This document shows, piece by piece, positions 17,613 through 27,337 of a DNA stretch of 64,000 nt. Position numbers and translations under genes: made by a program. Positions within the stretch are counted from its first letter, which is position 1. The number at the start of each line of letters is the position of its first letter. Under the pieces are notes generated by a model. The model saw only the letters and a program-made list of their open reading frames with translations. It was not told the DNA's origin and made no database searches. Source of the stretch: an uncultured bacterium. GTDB taxonomy: Bacteria > Krumholzibacteriota > Krumholzibacteriia > LZORAL124-64-63. The DNA is taken from contig CAIOLW010000036.1 in NCBI GenBank assembly GCA_903859215.1, forward strand, positions 94,987-158,986, given 5' to 3'.

Positions 17613-20600
17613 CTAGGAACCATCCCGCTTGGCGCGCAGCTTGTCGGTGTGGCAGCCGATGCAGAGCGCGCCTTCGGGGTTGTCCCGGAGGAACCGCACG
17701 AACGCGGTGCCGTGCGGCTCATGGCAGCTGACGCAGGTCATCTTGCCCCCGGTGCGCGGGTCCTTGAAGTTGTCGCCCATCGGGTGGTCGGTGTGGTCCC
17801 GGTAGGCATGGCAGTTCAGGCACACCTCCCGGATCTTCGTGCCGTCGGCCGCCTTTTCCGCCACCAGGTGCGGATTGTGGCAGACCGTGCATTCCTTGCC
17901 GTCAACCAGCGGGTGCTTGTGCGCCGCGGTCCGGTTCGTTTCCACCTTGGCCTGGTGGCACTTCCCGCAGACGGCCGACTGCTGCCGCGGCAACAGCGGC
18001 GCGTACGGTGCCGTGTGTGGTGAATGGCAGATGGTGCAGGCTTTCTCGCCCTTCAGCGGCGCATGCATCTCTCCGGTCTTGAGGTCCTCCTTCACGCCGT
18101 CGTGGCACCCGAAGCACAGCTCCGGCTGGCGCGCCTTCGTGGCGGTGGTGGTGCCGACATGGCACGCCGCGCAATTGCCCGCGGCGAACGGCTTGTGCAC
18201 GTTCTCATGCGGCAGGTTGGCCAGCTTGGACGCATGGGGCGTGTGGCAGCCGGCGCAATCTGCGGTCGCCACCGGGAAGCCCTTGTGCTTGGCAGCCAGG
18301 GACGCCGGTTCATGGCATTTCACGCACAGCACCTTCGTCTCGGCGATCAGGCTCATGGCCACGGGGCCCCCGTGCGGGCTGTGGCAGCGTGTGCAGGCGC
18401 CCGTCTTGAAAGGCGCATGCACAACCGGCAGCTTCTTCAGTTCGTCGATCTTCTGGTGGCAACTTGTGCAGAGCACGGCGGCCGGCTGCGTCAGCAGTTT
18501 CGGTTCGGACGAAGCGTGGGGGTTGTGGCACGCTTCACAACGACCCTCACGGAACGGGGTGTGCGCCAGCTCGGGCTTCGGCGCCAGCCCGGCCAGGTCG
18601 TGGCAGGCGGCGCAGGTGTCGGCCGTCCGCTTGCTGTTGAGCTGGTGATCGCCCCGGGCCACGTGCGGGTTGTGGCAGGCGGTGCATTCCCCTTCACCGA
18701 ACGGGGGATGCACGGTCTTGCCCTTGGCCGTCGCATCGGGCAGGCCGTCGTGGCACTGCGTGCACGTGGCGGTCTGGTTGACGATCGGCTGGGCGTCCAC
18801 ATGACACGTGGCACAGTCTCGGTCCGCGAAGGGCGGGTGCTCCTTGGCCACCAGCAGGCCCTTCACGGTCGAGTTGTGCGGCTCGTGGCAACCGAGGCAG
18901 TTCAGCCCGGCCGCCTCGCGCCCGAGGTGCTTGTCGGCGAAACCCTTGCTCTTCTCGTCGTGGCACTGGAAGCACAGCGCCGGGACCTTTGCCCGCAGGA
19001 AGGCGTGCCCCTGGCCACCGTGAGGCAGGTGGCAGGACAGGCATTCGCCCTGGCTCGGCGGGTGGATCGACACGGCGTTCTTGGGCGCGGCGATGGACTC
19101 GTGGCACAGGCCGCACAGCTTCGTGGCGTCCGTCGACAGCAGCGCCTTGCGGGGGGCGTTGTGTGGGTCGTGGCAGGCCGTGCAGTTGCCCTTGGCCACG
19201 GGTTCGTGGCCCTGCCAGTTGTCGCCGGTCGGCTGGCCGACATCGTGGCATCCGGCACAGGTGGCGGCCACGGGCTGCCGCAGCAGTGCGCGCTCCGCGC
19301 CGCCGTGCGGCAGGTGGCAGTCCACGCAGGCGCCGTCGGCCGCGGGCGGGTGCACCGTACCGCCGGCCGGCTGCTTGGAGAGATCACCGTGGCAGTCCGC
19401 GCACAAGGCGGCCGCGGGCTTCTTCAGAAGCGCCGGCTGGTCTGAAGTGTGCGGCAGGTGGCAGGCCAGGCACTCGCCCCGCGCGGCGATGTCGTGCGTG
19501 TGCGGTGCCGCGAGTTCCATCGCGACCTTCGTGTGGCAGCCCAGGCACAGGTTCCCGGGTCCCTTGACCAGGAGCTTCTGCTCCTCGGAACTGTGCGGGT
19601 CGTGGCACACCGTGCAGGCCTGCTTGGCGACGGGAGCATGCACCAGTCGGCCTTCCACGGGCGGCACCGGCACGATGTCGCCGTGGCAGCCCACGCACAG
19701 CTTGTTCGTCTCTTCCTTGAGCAGCTTCGGCCTCTCGCCGCCGTGGGGGGCGTGGCACGTGGTGCAGTTGCCCTCGGCGGCCGGCGCGTGCCGGTTCGTG
19801 TGGTCGAACGCGGTCTTGTCGTGGCACTCGAGGCACAGCTTGCGCTGGCCGGAAACCAGCATCCCGGGCCGTGCGCTCCCGTGCGCGGCATGGCACTTCG
19901 TGCACTCATGCTCGGCGGCAGGCGGATGGGCGACCTTGGTCGTGGTCGCCGGGTCGTCGTGGCACTGCACGCAGAGGTCGGCGAGCGGTACGGTGAGGGC
20001 GCCGGGCGCGGCTCCCGGTGTCGCGTCGTGGCACGAGGAGCATTCTCCGCCGGCCACGGGTGCGTGCAGCACCGCGTAGTCGAGGTGCTCGCCGTCGGAG
20101 CCGTGCGGGTCGTGGCAGGACACGCAGCCGGCGACGCCGCCCTTGTCGCCGTGCACCTTGGCGAGCTTCGCCTGGTCCTTGTGACAGGACAGGCACAGCT
20201 GGTCGCTCGGCTGCTTCAGCAGGCCGGCGTTGGCCGAAGCGTGGGGGTCATGGCACGCGATGCAGCCGCCCTGCGCCAGCGCCTTGTGCGGGTGCTTGCG
20301 GTTGAACGGGACGCGGTCGTGGCAGGCGAAGCAGCTCTCGTCGCCGGCCGCCTTCAGCAGGTTCGGCTGGCCCGTGCCGTGCGGGTTGTGGCAGCCCGTG
20401 CAGTCGCCCTGGCGCAGCGGGGCGTGCACGGGACCGCTCTTGAGGATCTCGCCGAATTCCTTGTGGCACTCCAGGCACAGTTCGCGCCCGGTGGCCTTGA
20501 GGACGAGCTTGCCGATGACGCCGTGCCGCCGGTGGCAACCCTCGCATTCGCGCGCGGCGAAGGGCGCGTGCGCATTGCGCGTGCTGACCTTCTTGATCGC

Positions 20601-20747
20601 TTCCTGGTGGCAGTCCGCGCAGGCCTTGCTCTTGAAGCCGCCGGCAGCTCGGGCCGGCCCGGCGTGGAACGCGACCGAGGCCACCAGCGCCAGCGCCAGT
20701 GCGGCCGCGCGAAGGCGGCGGGGGTGTACATCGATGCAGCGAATCAC
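17613..20747 (-). CDS. Giant multiheme cytochrome / doubled-CXXCH-motif protein (42 CXXCH)
   Basis: 42 CXXCH motifs counted by eye in 1044 aa, alternating C..CHxPHG and LC..CH units; N-terminal hydrophobic signal. Confidence 0.93.
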   Translation of the reverse strand: MIRCIDVHPRRLRAAALALALVASVAFHAGPARAAGGFKSKACADCHQEAIKKVSTRNAHAPFAARECEGCHRRHGVIGKLVLKATGRELCLECHKEFGEILKSGPVHAPLRQGDCTGCHNPHGTGQPNLLKAAGDESCFACHDRVPFNRKHPHKALAQGGCIACHDPHASANAGLLKQPSDQLCLSCHKDQAKLAKVHGDKGGVAGCVSCHDPHGSDGEHLDYAVLHAPVAGGECSSCHDATPGAAPGALTVPLADLCVQCHDDPATTTKVAHPPAAEHECTKCHAAHGSARPGMLVSGQRKLCLECHDKTAFDHTNRHAPAAEGNCTTCHAPHGGERPKLLKEETNKLCVGCHGDIVPVPPVEGRLVHAPVAKQACTVCHDPHSSEEQKLLVKGPGNLCLGCHTKVAMELAAPHTHDIAARGECLACHLPHTSDQPALLKKPAAALCADCHGDLSKQPAGGTVHPPAADGACVDCHLPHGGAERALLRQPVAATCAGCHDVGQPTGDNWQGHEPVAKGNCTACHDPHNAPRKALLSTDATKLCGLCHESIAAPKNAVSIHPPSQGECLSCHLPHGGQGHAFLRAKVPALCFQCHDEKSKGFADKHLGREAAGLNCLGCHEPHNSTVKGLLVAKEHPPFADRDCATCHVDAQPIVNQTATCTQCHDGLPDATAKGKTVHPPFGEGECTACHNPHVARGDHQLNSKRTADTCAACHDLAGLAPKPELAHTPFREGRCEACHNPHASSEPKLLTQPAAVLCTSCHQKIDELKKLPVVHAPFKTGACTRCHSPHGGPVAMSLIAETKVLCVKCHEPASLAAKHKGFPVATADCAGCHTPHASKLANLPHENVHKPFAAGNCAACHVGTTTATKARQPELCFGCHDGVKEDLKTGEMHAPLKGEKACTICHSPHTAPYAPLLPRQQSAVCGKCHQAKVETNRTAAHKHPLVDGKECTVCHNPHLVAEKAADGTKIREVCLNCHAYRDHTDHPMGDNFKDPRTGGKMTCVSCHEPHGTAFVRFLRDNPEGALCIGCHTDKLRAKRDGS

Positions 20748-20767
20748 GGTCGAGCCTCCTGCTTAAC

Positions 20768-22117
20768 TCAGTGGGCCGCGGGGGCGGCGGGCTGCGCGGT
20801 GGCCTTCTTGAATTCCTCGATCGCCTTCAGGACTTCCGCCTCGGCGCCGGGCAGCACGACAACGGGGGAAGCGGCCTTGAGCCGGGCCAGGATTTCGACG
20901 AGGTGGTCGCGCGTCGCGTCCCGTTTCATCATCGCCAGGACCTGGTCCCGGCACGACTCCAGCGGCTGGGGCTGCCCGCCCTCGAGGCCGCTGATCTGCG
21001 CCACGACCCAGCCGTCGGGGACCTCGTACGGTTCCGGCACCGCGTTCAGCTTGAGGTCGGCCGGTTTGAGGCCCATCTCCACGGGCTGCAGCCAGACATC
21101 GGGGAACGGGGGCGGGCCCTGGATGACGCGCTTGTCGTTCTCGGCCAGCCATTTGAGGGCCGTGCCCGACTCGAGCCGCGCGCGCAGGTCGCCCGCGATC
21201 TCCTTCGTCTTGACCTTGAGGCTGCCGACCTTCACGCGTGACGGCATCAGGAGATCGCCCGTGTGCCCCCGGTAGTAGTGCGAGACTTCGGCGTCGGCCG
21301 GCTTGAAGTCGAATTCCAACAGGACGCGCAGCGCCTCTTCCTGGATCGAACTGCGCTCCATGCGCTGGCGGAGAAGCACCATCCCGGGCTGGCGATCCAT
21401 CTTCTGCGCCCTCATCTGGGCGTTCGCCAGCACTTCCTCGACGTACGAGCGCAGGCACAGGTCGCGTTTTTCGGCGGCATCGGGCTTGCCGACCAGGCCG
21501 TGGTATTGCTGGAACCGGAGTTCACGCGAGAAATCGGCAACCGTCAGCTTGCGTCCGTTCACCAGGTTGGCGAGCACCTCAGTGCTTTCGCGCAGCCGCT
21601 TCTGCACGGCGGGGTCGGCCGACCCGTAGTCCAGCGACTTCAGCAACATGGAATCGACCGTGACGTTGAAGGTGCGGGCCAGCCCGGCGAGATAGCCCTT
21701 CACCGCGTCCCGACGCTTGTCGTGCACGGCGGGAGCATCCGCGGGGATCGACAGCGCGACCGAGTCGAGCAGCGCCTTCATGCATTCGTGGCGCACGGCC
21801 TCGTTGCCCTCGTTGCGGACGGCGAACTCCTGGTCCAGGCCCATGCGGTAGCCTTCCTGGATGATGAGTTCGTTCTGCGTCAGCCGCTCGAGGATCGCTT
21901 TCGGATCCGCGAATTTCGCGGCCACGTTGTCCGCGTTCCTGGCCTGCATGAGGCCCAGTTCGAGGTCCAGTTCGGCCGTCGTCACCGTGTCGGTCCCGAC
22001 GGTGGCGAGCGGCACGGGCCGCTGGTCGGCCGCGCGGGCCGCGGCTGCGCTCACGAGCGCGAACACGGCGATGAGCGCCAGGTTGGACCGCAACGGGCGA
22101 AGTGGGCGGGTGGTCAT
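20768..22117 (-). CDS. PpiC/SurA-like peptidyl-prolyl isomerase
   Basis: VATVGTDTVTTAELDLELG..., C-terminal VKTKEIAGDLRARLESGTALKWLAE...WVVAQISGLEGGQPQPLESCRDQVLAMM; signal peptide. Confidence 0.75.
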   Translation of the reverse strand: MTTRPLRPLRSNLALIAVFALVSAAAARAADQRPVPLATVGTDTVTTAELDLELGLMQARNADNVAAKFADPKAILERLTQNELIIQEGYRMGLDQEFAVRNEGNEAVRHECMKALLDSVALSIPADAPAVHDKRRDAVKGYLAGLARTFNVTVDSMLLKSLDYGSADPAVQKRLRESTEVLANLVNGRKLTVADFSRELRFQQYHGLVGKPDAAEKRDLCLRSYVEEVLANAQMRAQKMDRQPGMVLLRQRMERSSIQEEALRVLLEFDFKPADAEVSHYYRGHTGDLLMPSRVKVGSLKVKTKEIAGDLRARLESGTALKWLAENDKRVIQGPPPFPDVWLQPVEMGLKPADLKLNAVPEPYEVPDGWVVAQISGLEGGQPQPLESCRDQVLAMMKRDATRDHLVEILARLKAASPVVVLPGAEAEVLKAIEEFKKATAQPAAPAAH

Positions 22118-23166
22118 GAGGTAGGATCCTCCAGCAGGTGTTTGAAACGCGGCCACAGGTTCTCGGCGCCTTCGCGCATCTGGTCCAGTTCGGTCATCGG
22201 GTGGATGACGCCGAACCAGCCGGTCGGCGTTCCTCCCGGCATCATGATGCTCGACGCCGCCCGGATCCGGCCGGTGCGCAGGTCGAGCAGGCGCAGCGTG
22301 ATGGTCATGTCGGTCACCTGGCGGGGACCGGCAGCCGGGCCGTCGGCCAGGTAGTCGGGCGCGGCGTTGGCGTTGCCGTCGACCTGCCCGAAGGACACAA
22401 CCTCGGGCAATACGACCCACGTGATGCCGAAGCGTTCCGCCAGCTGGGCCCTGCCTTCCTTGTCCAGGCGCGCGGGGTCTCTTCCCGTGTCCAGGGCCGA
22501 GCCCGCCGCCAGCGCGGGGTCGATGACGGACCAGTTCGTATCGGCCACGGCCGCCGCCAGGAGGCAGGCGGTCGCCGTGCGCACGGCCTGCGCATCCAGC
22601 CCGATGCCCCGGCTGGACAGGATCAGGAGCGGCGCGCCGCCTCGATGGCCGGGCGCGTCGGGCGGCATGGCCCGCCGCAGGGCGTCGGCCAGCGACCGCT
22701 GCCAGGTGCCCTCCGAAACAGTCGCCGCGGCGATGCCGAGCGCCTCGACGCGTCCCTGGCCCGTGCCGATGGCCCGTACCGTCGCGGTGAGCGATCCGTT
22801 GTCCGCCAACACGGTCACCGCCAGCAGTGTTTCCGCTCCGAGCTCGCTGCGCAGGTCGGCCAGGAAGGCGGCAGGCAATGCGGCGCAGCTGCGCACGCGG
22901 TGGCGCCGCACCAGGTCCTCGGTCCCCGCGCGGTCGGCCGCCGGACGATGGGAAGCTCCCGTCAAGGCTGTCAGGATCTCGAGGGCTGCCTGGCGGATCA
23001 CGGCGGCATCAGGCGGCAGGCCGGGCATCGGCGCGCCTTCGAGGTTGAACACGATGGCGACGGACTCGGGTTCGTCGGCACGGGCCGCGCTGGGCACGGA
23101 CAGGAGCGCCGTCAGGAGCAACCCGGCAGCCAGGCCCAGGTGAGTTCCGTGCCTGAGGGTCTTCAT
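22114..23166 (-). CDS. Secreted protein of unknown function
   Basis: MKTLRHGTHLGLAAGLLLTALLSVPSAARA signal peptide; C-terminal RQVTDMTITLRLLDLRTGRIRAASS resembles CsgG/GNA1162-like strands. Confidence 0.6.
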   Translation of the reverse strand: MKTLRHGTHLGLAAGLLLTALLSVPSAARADEPESVAIVFNLEGAPMPGLPPDAAVIRQAALEILTALTGASHRPAADRAGTEDLVRRHRVRSCAALPAAFLADLRSELGAETLLAVTVLADNGSLTATVRAIGTGQGRVEALGIAAATVSEGTWQRSLADALRRAMPPDAPGHRGGAPLLILSSRGIGLDAQAVRTATACLLAAAVADTNWSVIDPALAAGSALDTGRDPARLDKEGRAQLAERFGITWVVLPEVVSFGQVDGNANAAPDYLADGPAAGPRQVTDMTITLRLLDLRTGRIRAASSIMMPGGTPTGWFGVIHPMTELDQMREGAENLWPRFKHLLEDPTS

Positions 23167-23747
23167 CAGAACAACGTCTCCAGCGCGGCGCGGACATTGG
23201 CGCGCGCCACGTCGTAGATGCCGGCCGTGCCGCCGCCGAAGAACTTCCGCAGGAGCGACGAGCCGTCGGTCCGGGTCTGCGACGACCAGATCGTGCCGCC
23301 GGTCTGCGTCTCGCACAGCTGGTAGACGCTGGTCACGACCTCGGACGGGTCATGGCTGGTGCGGTCCAGGCCGTATTCCTCGATGGTGCCGAAGAAGATG
23401 CCCTCGGCGCCGAGGCGCTTGCCGAGGTCCTTGATCTGCTCAGGGCTCAGGATGCGGTCGAGCGGGAGCTTCATTTCCGCCACGGCCGCTAGGGTCGCGC
23501 CGCGATCGATCACTTCGAGGTCCTTGTTGGCCAGCACTTCGGTCACGAAGATCGACTGCACGCGCTGTGCAGCGTAGACGTCCTGCGTGAGGTTGTAGAA
23601 CGGGTAGACGGCGACGCGCCGGATGAAGCTGAAGTCGACGTCCTCGCGCACGTACTGGCTGGCCCTGGGCGCACAGCCGATCGCGGCGAGGCATACGGCG
23701 AGCAACAGGATGGTCGTGCCTCTGACAAGGCGTCGCGTGCTCTTCAT
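23166..23747 (-). CDS. Putative lipoprotein, CsgG/GNA1162-like
   Basis: LLLAVCLAAIGC lipobox; VAVYPFYNLTQD..AAQRVQSIFVTEVLANKDLEVIDRG. Confidence 0.65.
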   Translation of the reverse strand: MKSTRRLVRGTTILLLAVCLAAIGCAPRASQYVREDVDFSFIRRVAVYPFYNLTQDVYAAQRVQSIFVTEVLANKDLEVIDRGATLAAVAEMKLPLDRILSPEQIKDLGKRLGAEGIFFGTIEEYGLDRTSHDPSEVVTSVYQLCETQTGGTIWSSQTRTDGSSLLRKFFGGGTAGIYDVARANVRAALETLF

Positions 23748-23804
23748 GGTTCGTTCTTTCCTCCCGTCAGCAGCCGTACCCGGGACAAAATTGGGATAAA
23801 GTGG

Positions 23805-26012
23805 TCAAAATGTCCAATAACCCCGCAACTGGAATCCGAACGGCCAGCTTTCGCGGCCGAGGAGGCGCTCGTAGCTCTTTTCGGCGCTTCCCGAGAGGGT
23901 CAGGCGGGGACGTGCCTGCCAGTCGACCCCGACGCTGCCGCCGCGGCGCAGGTCGTCGGCCCGCGAGTCCTGGTAGTCGTTCGCCGAGAAGGAGAGCAGC
24001 ACGCTGCCGCCCCGCAGGGGGATCCAGGACAGGGAATTGCGGTAGATCCAGTCTTCCCTCTCGCGCCGCTGGCCGACAGCCTGCCCGGACCACGACAGCA
24101 GGGGCGTGATCTCCCACGAGGCGTCGATCTCCGTCTCGGCGAACGAGGTGAACCCGGCGCCTGCTTCCTGGCCGACCCAGCGCGTGGTGCGCACGAAGTC
24201 CAGCCGCATGCTCGGTCGCGGGGAACTGCGGACCTCGGACGACACGACCCACGAATCGGAATTGCCGTCCAGGGCCGCACTGGTCCGCCAGCCGCGGGTC
24301 ACCTTCTGGTTGAACGTCAGCGCCGGCGCTGCGCGCCAGGTGCCGTCAGCCATGACCGATTCGGTCACCTGGCGGACGCTGTAGGTGTTGTCGTTGGTGC
24401 GCACCCAGGCCATGTGCGCGCCGAAGCGGTCGGTGTTCCGCCGCTGCAGCGAGACCTGGCGGGAGTTGGAGTCGGTCCTGAGCCTCTTCGGGCTGTGCTC
24501 GGCGCTCTCCTGGTACTGGCCGGTCAGGGACCAGCCCCCCAGCAGCCAGGAAGCGAGCACGCCGCCGTTCGTCCGCTCCTGGCGTCCATCGCCGGCGCGG
24601 TCGCGACGGTCGAGGGCGATGTCGCCGTGGACTCGCAGCCGGGACGAGAGCCTGACTTCGACGCCGCCCGTCGCGGTCGTCCGCTCCTGGCGCGAACGCA
24701 ACTCCGGCTGGGCTGTCGTCGCATTCTCCAGAATCTCGAACTCGGTGACGAAGAGGTCCCCGATCGTGGGGCCGATCTTCCGGTCCACAAGCTTGAGGCG
24801 CCGGTGCGTTGCGCCGCCGACGAAGGTGATTTCCCAGCCTTGCCGACCCGTCTCGGACTCCACGTAGCGGGCGCTCCAACTGCCGGCCGGGACCGGGGAG
24901 CCCCAGTCCCTGCCTTCTGCCTCGTCGCAGAAATACAGGTCCCACTGCAGCATTTCCGGCAGGAACGTGACCTTGCGGTCGACATACAGGAACGCGGACA
25001 CCATCGCGACCGGTTCCCCGAAGTCGAGGTAGATGTTGCGGAAGTCGCCGCCGTAGTCGCGACCGGGCGTCGCGTTGTCGCCGAGGTTGATCACCGTGGG
25101 CGTCGAGCGGTCGTTGTCGAAGAGCGCCGGCACGGGCTGAGGCTGGTTCTCCAGGGGGTCGAGGAAACCCGGCGTGTCGTCCAGCCAGAAGCCTCCGGCG
25201 AGCGGCGGCAGGTACTGCTGGCCCGCATCGGCGCTGAAAGTGTTGCGCTGGTTGAATCGACGGTGGTTGATCGACCAGGTCGCGTGGACTGCCTTGTCGC
25301 GAACGAGGTCCCGGTCACCACGAATCTGCAGTTGCTGCGTGTCGTAAACCGTTCGCTGCGAGAGCGTGATCGAATTCAGGTCGACGCGGGAATAGGTGAA
25401 CTCCACGTCTTCGTGGCGGGTCAGGTCCAGGCGCAGCCGGCCGGTGCCGTTGCGCTCGCGGTTCTCGCGATCCTCCGCGTTGCCGCGCCGCCAGCTCGAG
25501 TCGTCCTGATAGTTGGCATCGCCGGACAGGTGCCCGAAACGACCGCTGGTCCAGAGGCCGAATTCGAGGTTGTCGTCGCGCAGCGTCGGCAAACCGGTGT
25601 TGTCCTGGTCGACGCGATTGCCACGGGCGAACAGGCTGGCGCGCAACGGCGTGGACTGCCAGGACAACGTGGCCGACGGCGTCAGCGTGACGGTCGTGTT
25701 GTCGACGCTGGTGCCGGCGGCCGTGCCCTTCAGCAGTTCGCGGCGGGCCAGGTACTGCAGCCTGAAGGAAGCGTTGGGAGACAAGCGGATGGCCTGCTCG
25801 AGGCCGAAGATCTCCCATAGGTTGTCACTGCTGTAGGCCTGGTCGCCGGAACGCCCTTCCTGGTGAAGGGTGCGCACATCCACGCGGCCGTCCAGCGCCA
25901 CAGCCGGCGACCCCACGACGGTGACCAAGGCCAGGCCGACCAGCGCGGAACCGATCGCCAGCGAGGCGCGCCCGCGGCGACTGCGACGCGAATGTTCGTT
26001 CCGTGGCAGCAT
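23805..26012 (-). CDS. Putative outer-membrane beta-barrel, porin candidate of the cytochrome cluster
   Basis: Signal-like N-terminus (MLPRNEHSRRSRRGRASLAIGSALVGLALVTVV), many amphipathic aromatic strands, C-terminal GFQLRGYWTF. Confidence 0.7.
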   Translation of the reverse strand: MLPRNEHSRRSRRGRASLAIGSALVGLALVTVVGSPAVALDGRVDVRTLHQEGRSGDQAYSSDNLWEIFGLEQAIRLSPNASFRLQYLARRELLKGTAAGTSVDNTTVTLTPSATLSWQSTPLRASLFARGNRVDQDNTGLPTLRDDNLEFGLWTSGRFGHLSGDANYQDDSSWRRGNAEDRENRERNGTGRLRLDLTRHEDVEFTYSRVDLNSITLSQRTVYDTQQLQIRGDRDLVRDKAVHATWSINHRRFNQRNTFSADAGQQYLPPLAGGFWLDDTPGFLDPLENQPQPVPALFDNDRSTPTVINLGDNATPGRDYGGDFRNIYLDFGEPVAMVSAFLYVDRKVTFLPEMLQWDLYFCDEAEGRDWGSPVPAGSWSARYVESETGRQGWEITFVGGATHRRLKLVDRKIGPTIGDLFVTEFEILENATTAQPELRSRQERTTATGGVEVRLSSRLRVHGDIALDRRDRAGDGRQERTNGGVLASWLLGGWSLTGQYQESAEHSPKRLRTDSNSRQVSLQRRNTDRFGAHMAWVRTNDNTYSVRQVTESVMADGTWRAAPALTFNQKVTRGWRTSAALDGNSDSWVVSSEVRSSPRPSMRLDFVRTTRWVGQEAGAGFTSFAETEIDASWEITPLLSWSGQAVGQRREREDWIYRNSLSWIPLRGGSVLLSFSANDYQDSRADDLRRGGSVGVDWQARPRLTLSGSAEKSYERLLGRESWPFGFQLRGYWTF

Positions 26013-26217
26013 GGGTTGGACTGCAGCCTCGGCTGGGGATGCTTCGGCGACAGGCCTCGGCCGCGGGCGCTCCCGGGTGCCGGGGCGCGACGGCGCTTCT
26101 AAGTCCTTGTCAGCCGCAGGATTTCGACCGTTACGAGTTAAAAAAATAACAAATCGGACGAAAATAAGCAATCATGAACTTGAGGAATCGCGGCGGGTTA
26201 GGAAATGCCCGGATCGC

Positions 26218-27063
26218 CTAGGGGACATTCGCCATCACGGCCATGAGGCGCGTGTCGGCGGACTGGCCGGAGTTCCTCAACTGGTGGCAGCCGAGGCAAA
26301 GTTCGGGCTGCGACGGGAAGGCGACCAGGAGGTCGCGCTGACCGCCGGTCAGCGAGTGGCAGGTCTGGCATTCGACCTTGCCGTCGAACAGGCGCAGGCG
26401 CGGGTCGATGGGTGAACGCAGCCGGCGCTCGTCCCGGCCGGCGCCGGCGACGGCCATGACCCCGAGGGGATGCGTGGCGTGCTGGTCGAACGTCAGCGAC
26501 TGCCCGCCGGTCTCCGCCTGCCAGGTCGAGCCGCCGCCACTGCCGTGGCAGTTCAGGCAACCCTGGCTCGGCGACTGGCCGGCCAGCAGCGCGGCATCGC
26601 GATGGTACAGAGCGGCTGCGGCGCGGTGTGCGGTCGAGAGCTTGCCGAGATCGGCCCCGGGCTCGTGGCAGCCCGCGCAATGGGCGGGCACGCCTTCACC
26701 GAGGCCCTGGACCGACATCTTCAACTCGCCGAGCGATGTCTTGAGGCGACCCAGTTCGTGGAACGTATGGCAACCCGCGCAGTCGGCCGTGGGGTTGTCG
26801 TGGAAGCCGAGCTGGACCATGGCTGGCGAGTCCTTCGCCGCGAGGTCGCGGTGGCAGCTGCGGCAGGTCCGCGAGCGGGGGTCGGGGTCGTTCGGACCGG
26901 CAGCCGCCACGGCCCTCGCGGTGGCGCCCTGGTGGCACCGCGAGCACGCGATGCCTTCATGCGGGTCCGTACCCGACGCCGAAAGCCCGTTCGCAACCAG
27001 GGGGGTCGCGGACAGGATCAGTGCCGATACGACGGCGGGGAGCGTGCGCAAGGTGTCCTTCAT
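26218..27063 (-). CDS. Secreted multiheme c-type cytochrome (7 CXXCH)
   Basis: CSRCH, CRSCH, CAGCH, CAGCH, CLNCH, CQTCH, CLGCH; signal peptide MKDTLRTLPAVVSALILSATPLVANG. Confidence 0.9.
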   Translation of the reverse strand: MKDTLRTLPAVVSALILSATPLVANGLSASGTDPHEGIACSRCHQGATARAVAAAGPNDPDPRSRTCRSCHRDLAAKDSPAMVQLGFHDNPTADCAGCHTFHELGRLKTSLGELKMSVQGLGEGVPAHCAGCHEPGADLGKLSTAHRAAAALYHRDAALLAGQSPSQGCLNCHGSGGGSTWQAETGGQSLTFDQHATHPLGVMAVAGAGRDERRLRSPIDPRLRLFDGKVECQTCHSLTGGQRDLLVAFPSQPELCLGCHQLRNSGQSADTRLMAVMANVP

Positions 27064-27337
27064 GCCGCAAGGTTTCGGATCATTTCTCAAATGCTTTAGT
27101 ATTTTGTTGTTTTGTAATATGGGCCGACAACGCCATGACGGGTCACTTGCAGGACACAATCTGTATTCTGCGGGATACGCGCCGGTGTGTGCGTGTTAAC
27201 ATGGTGCGGAGCGAAACACCGTGCGGACAGGGGCTTGGCGCTCCGCGGGTTGCCATCACCACCCGGCGACTTGCGGCACAGGGATTGCAACCCTTCCCTG
27301 CCCGTGGTCCATCACCGGTACCAACGAAGGTTTCCCG

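Noticed and set aside
17613-20747. Regular nucleotide periodicity that could be mistaken for a CRISPR array or satellite
   Set aside because: Periodicity arises from repeated CXXCH codons within a continuous ORF; no conserved direct repeat with unique spacers.
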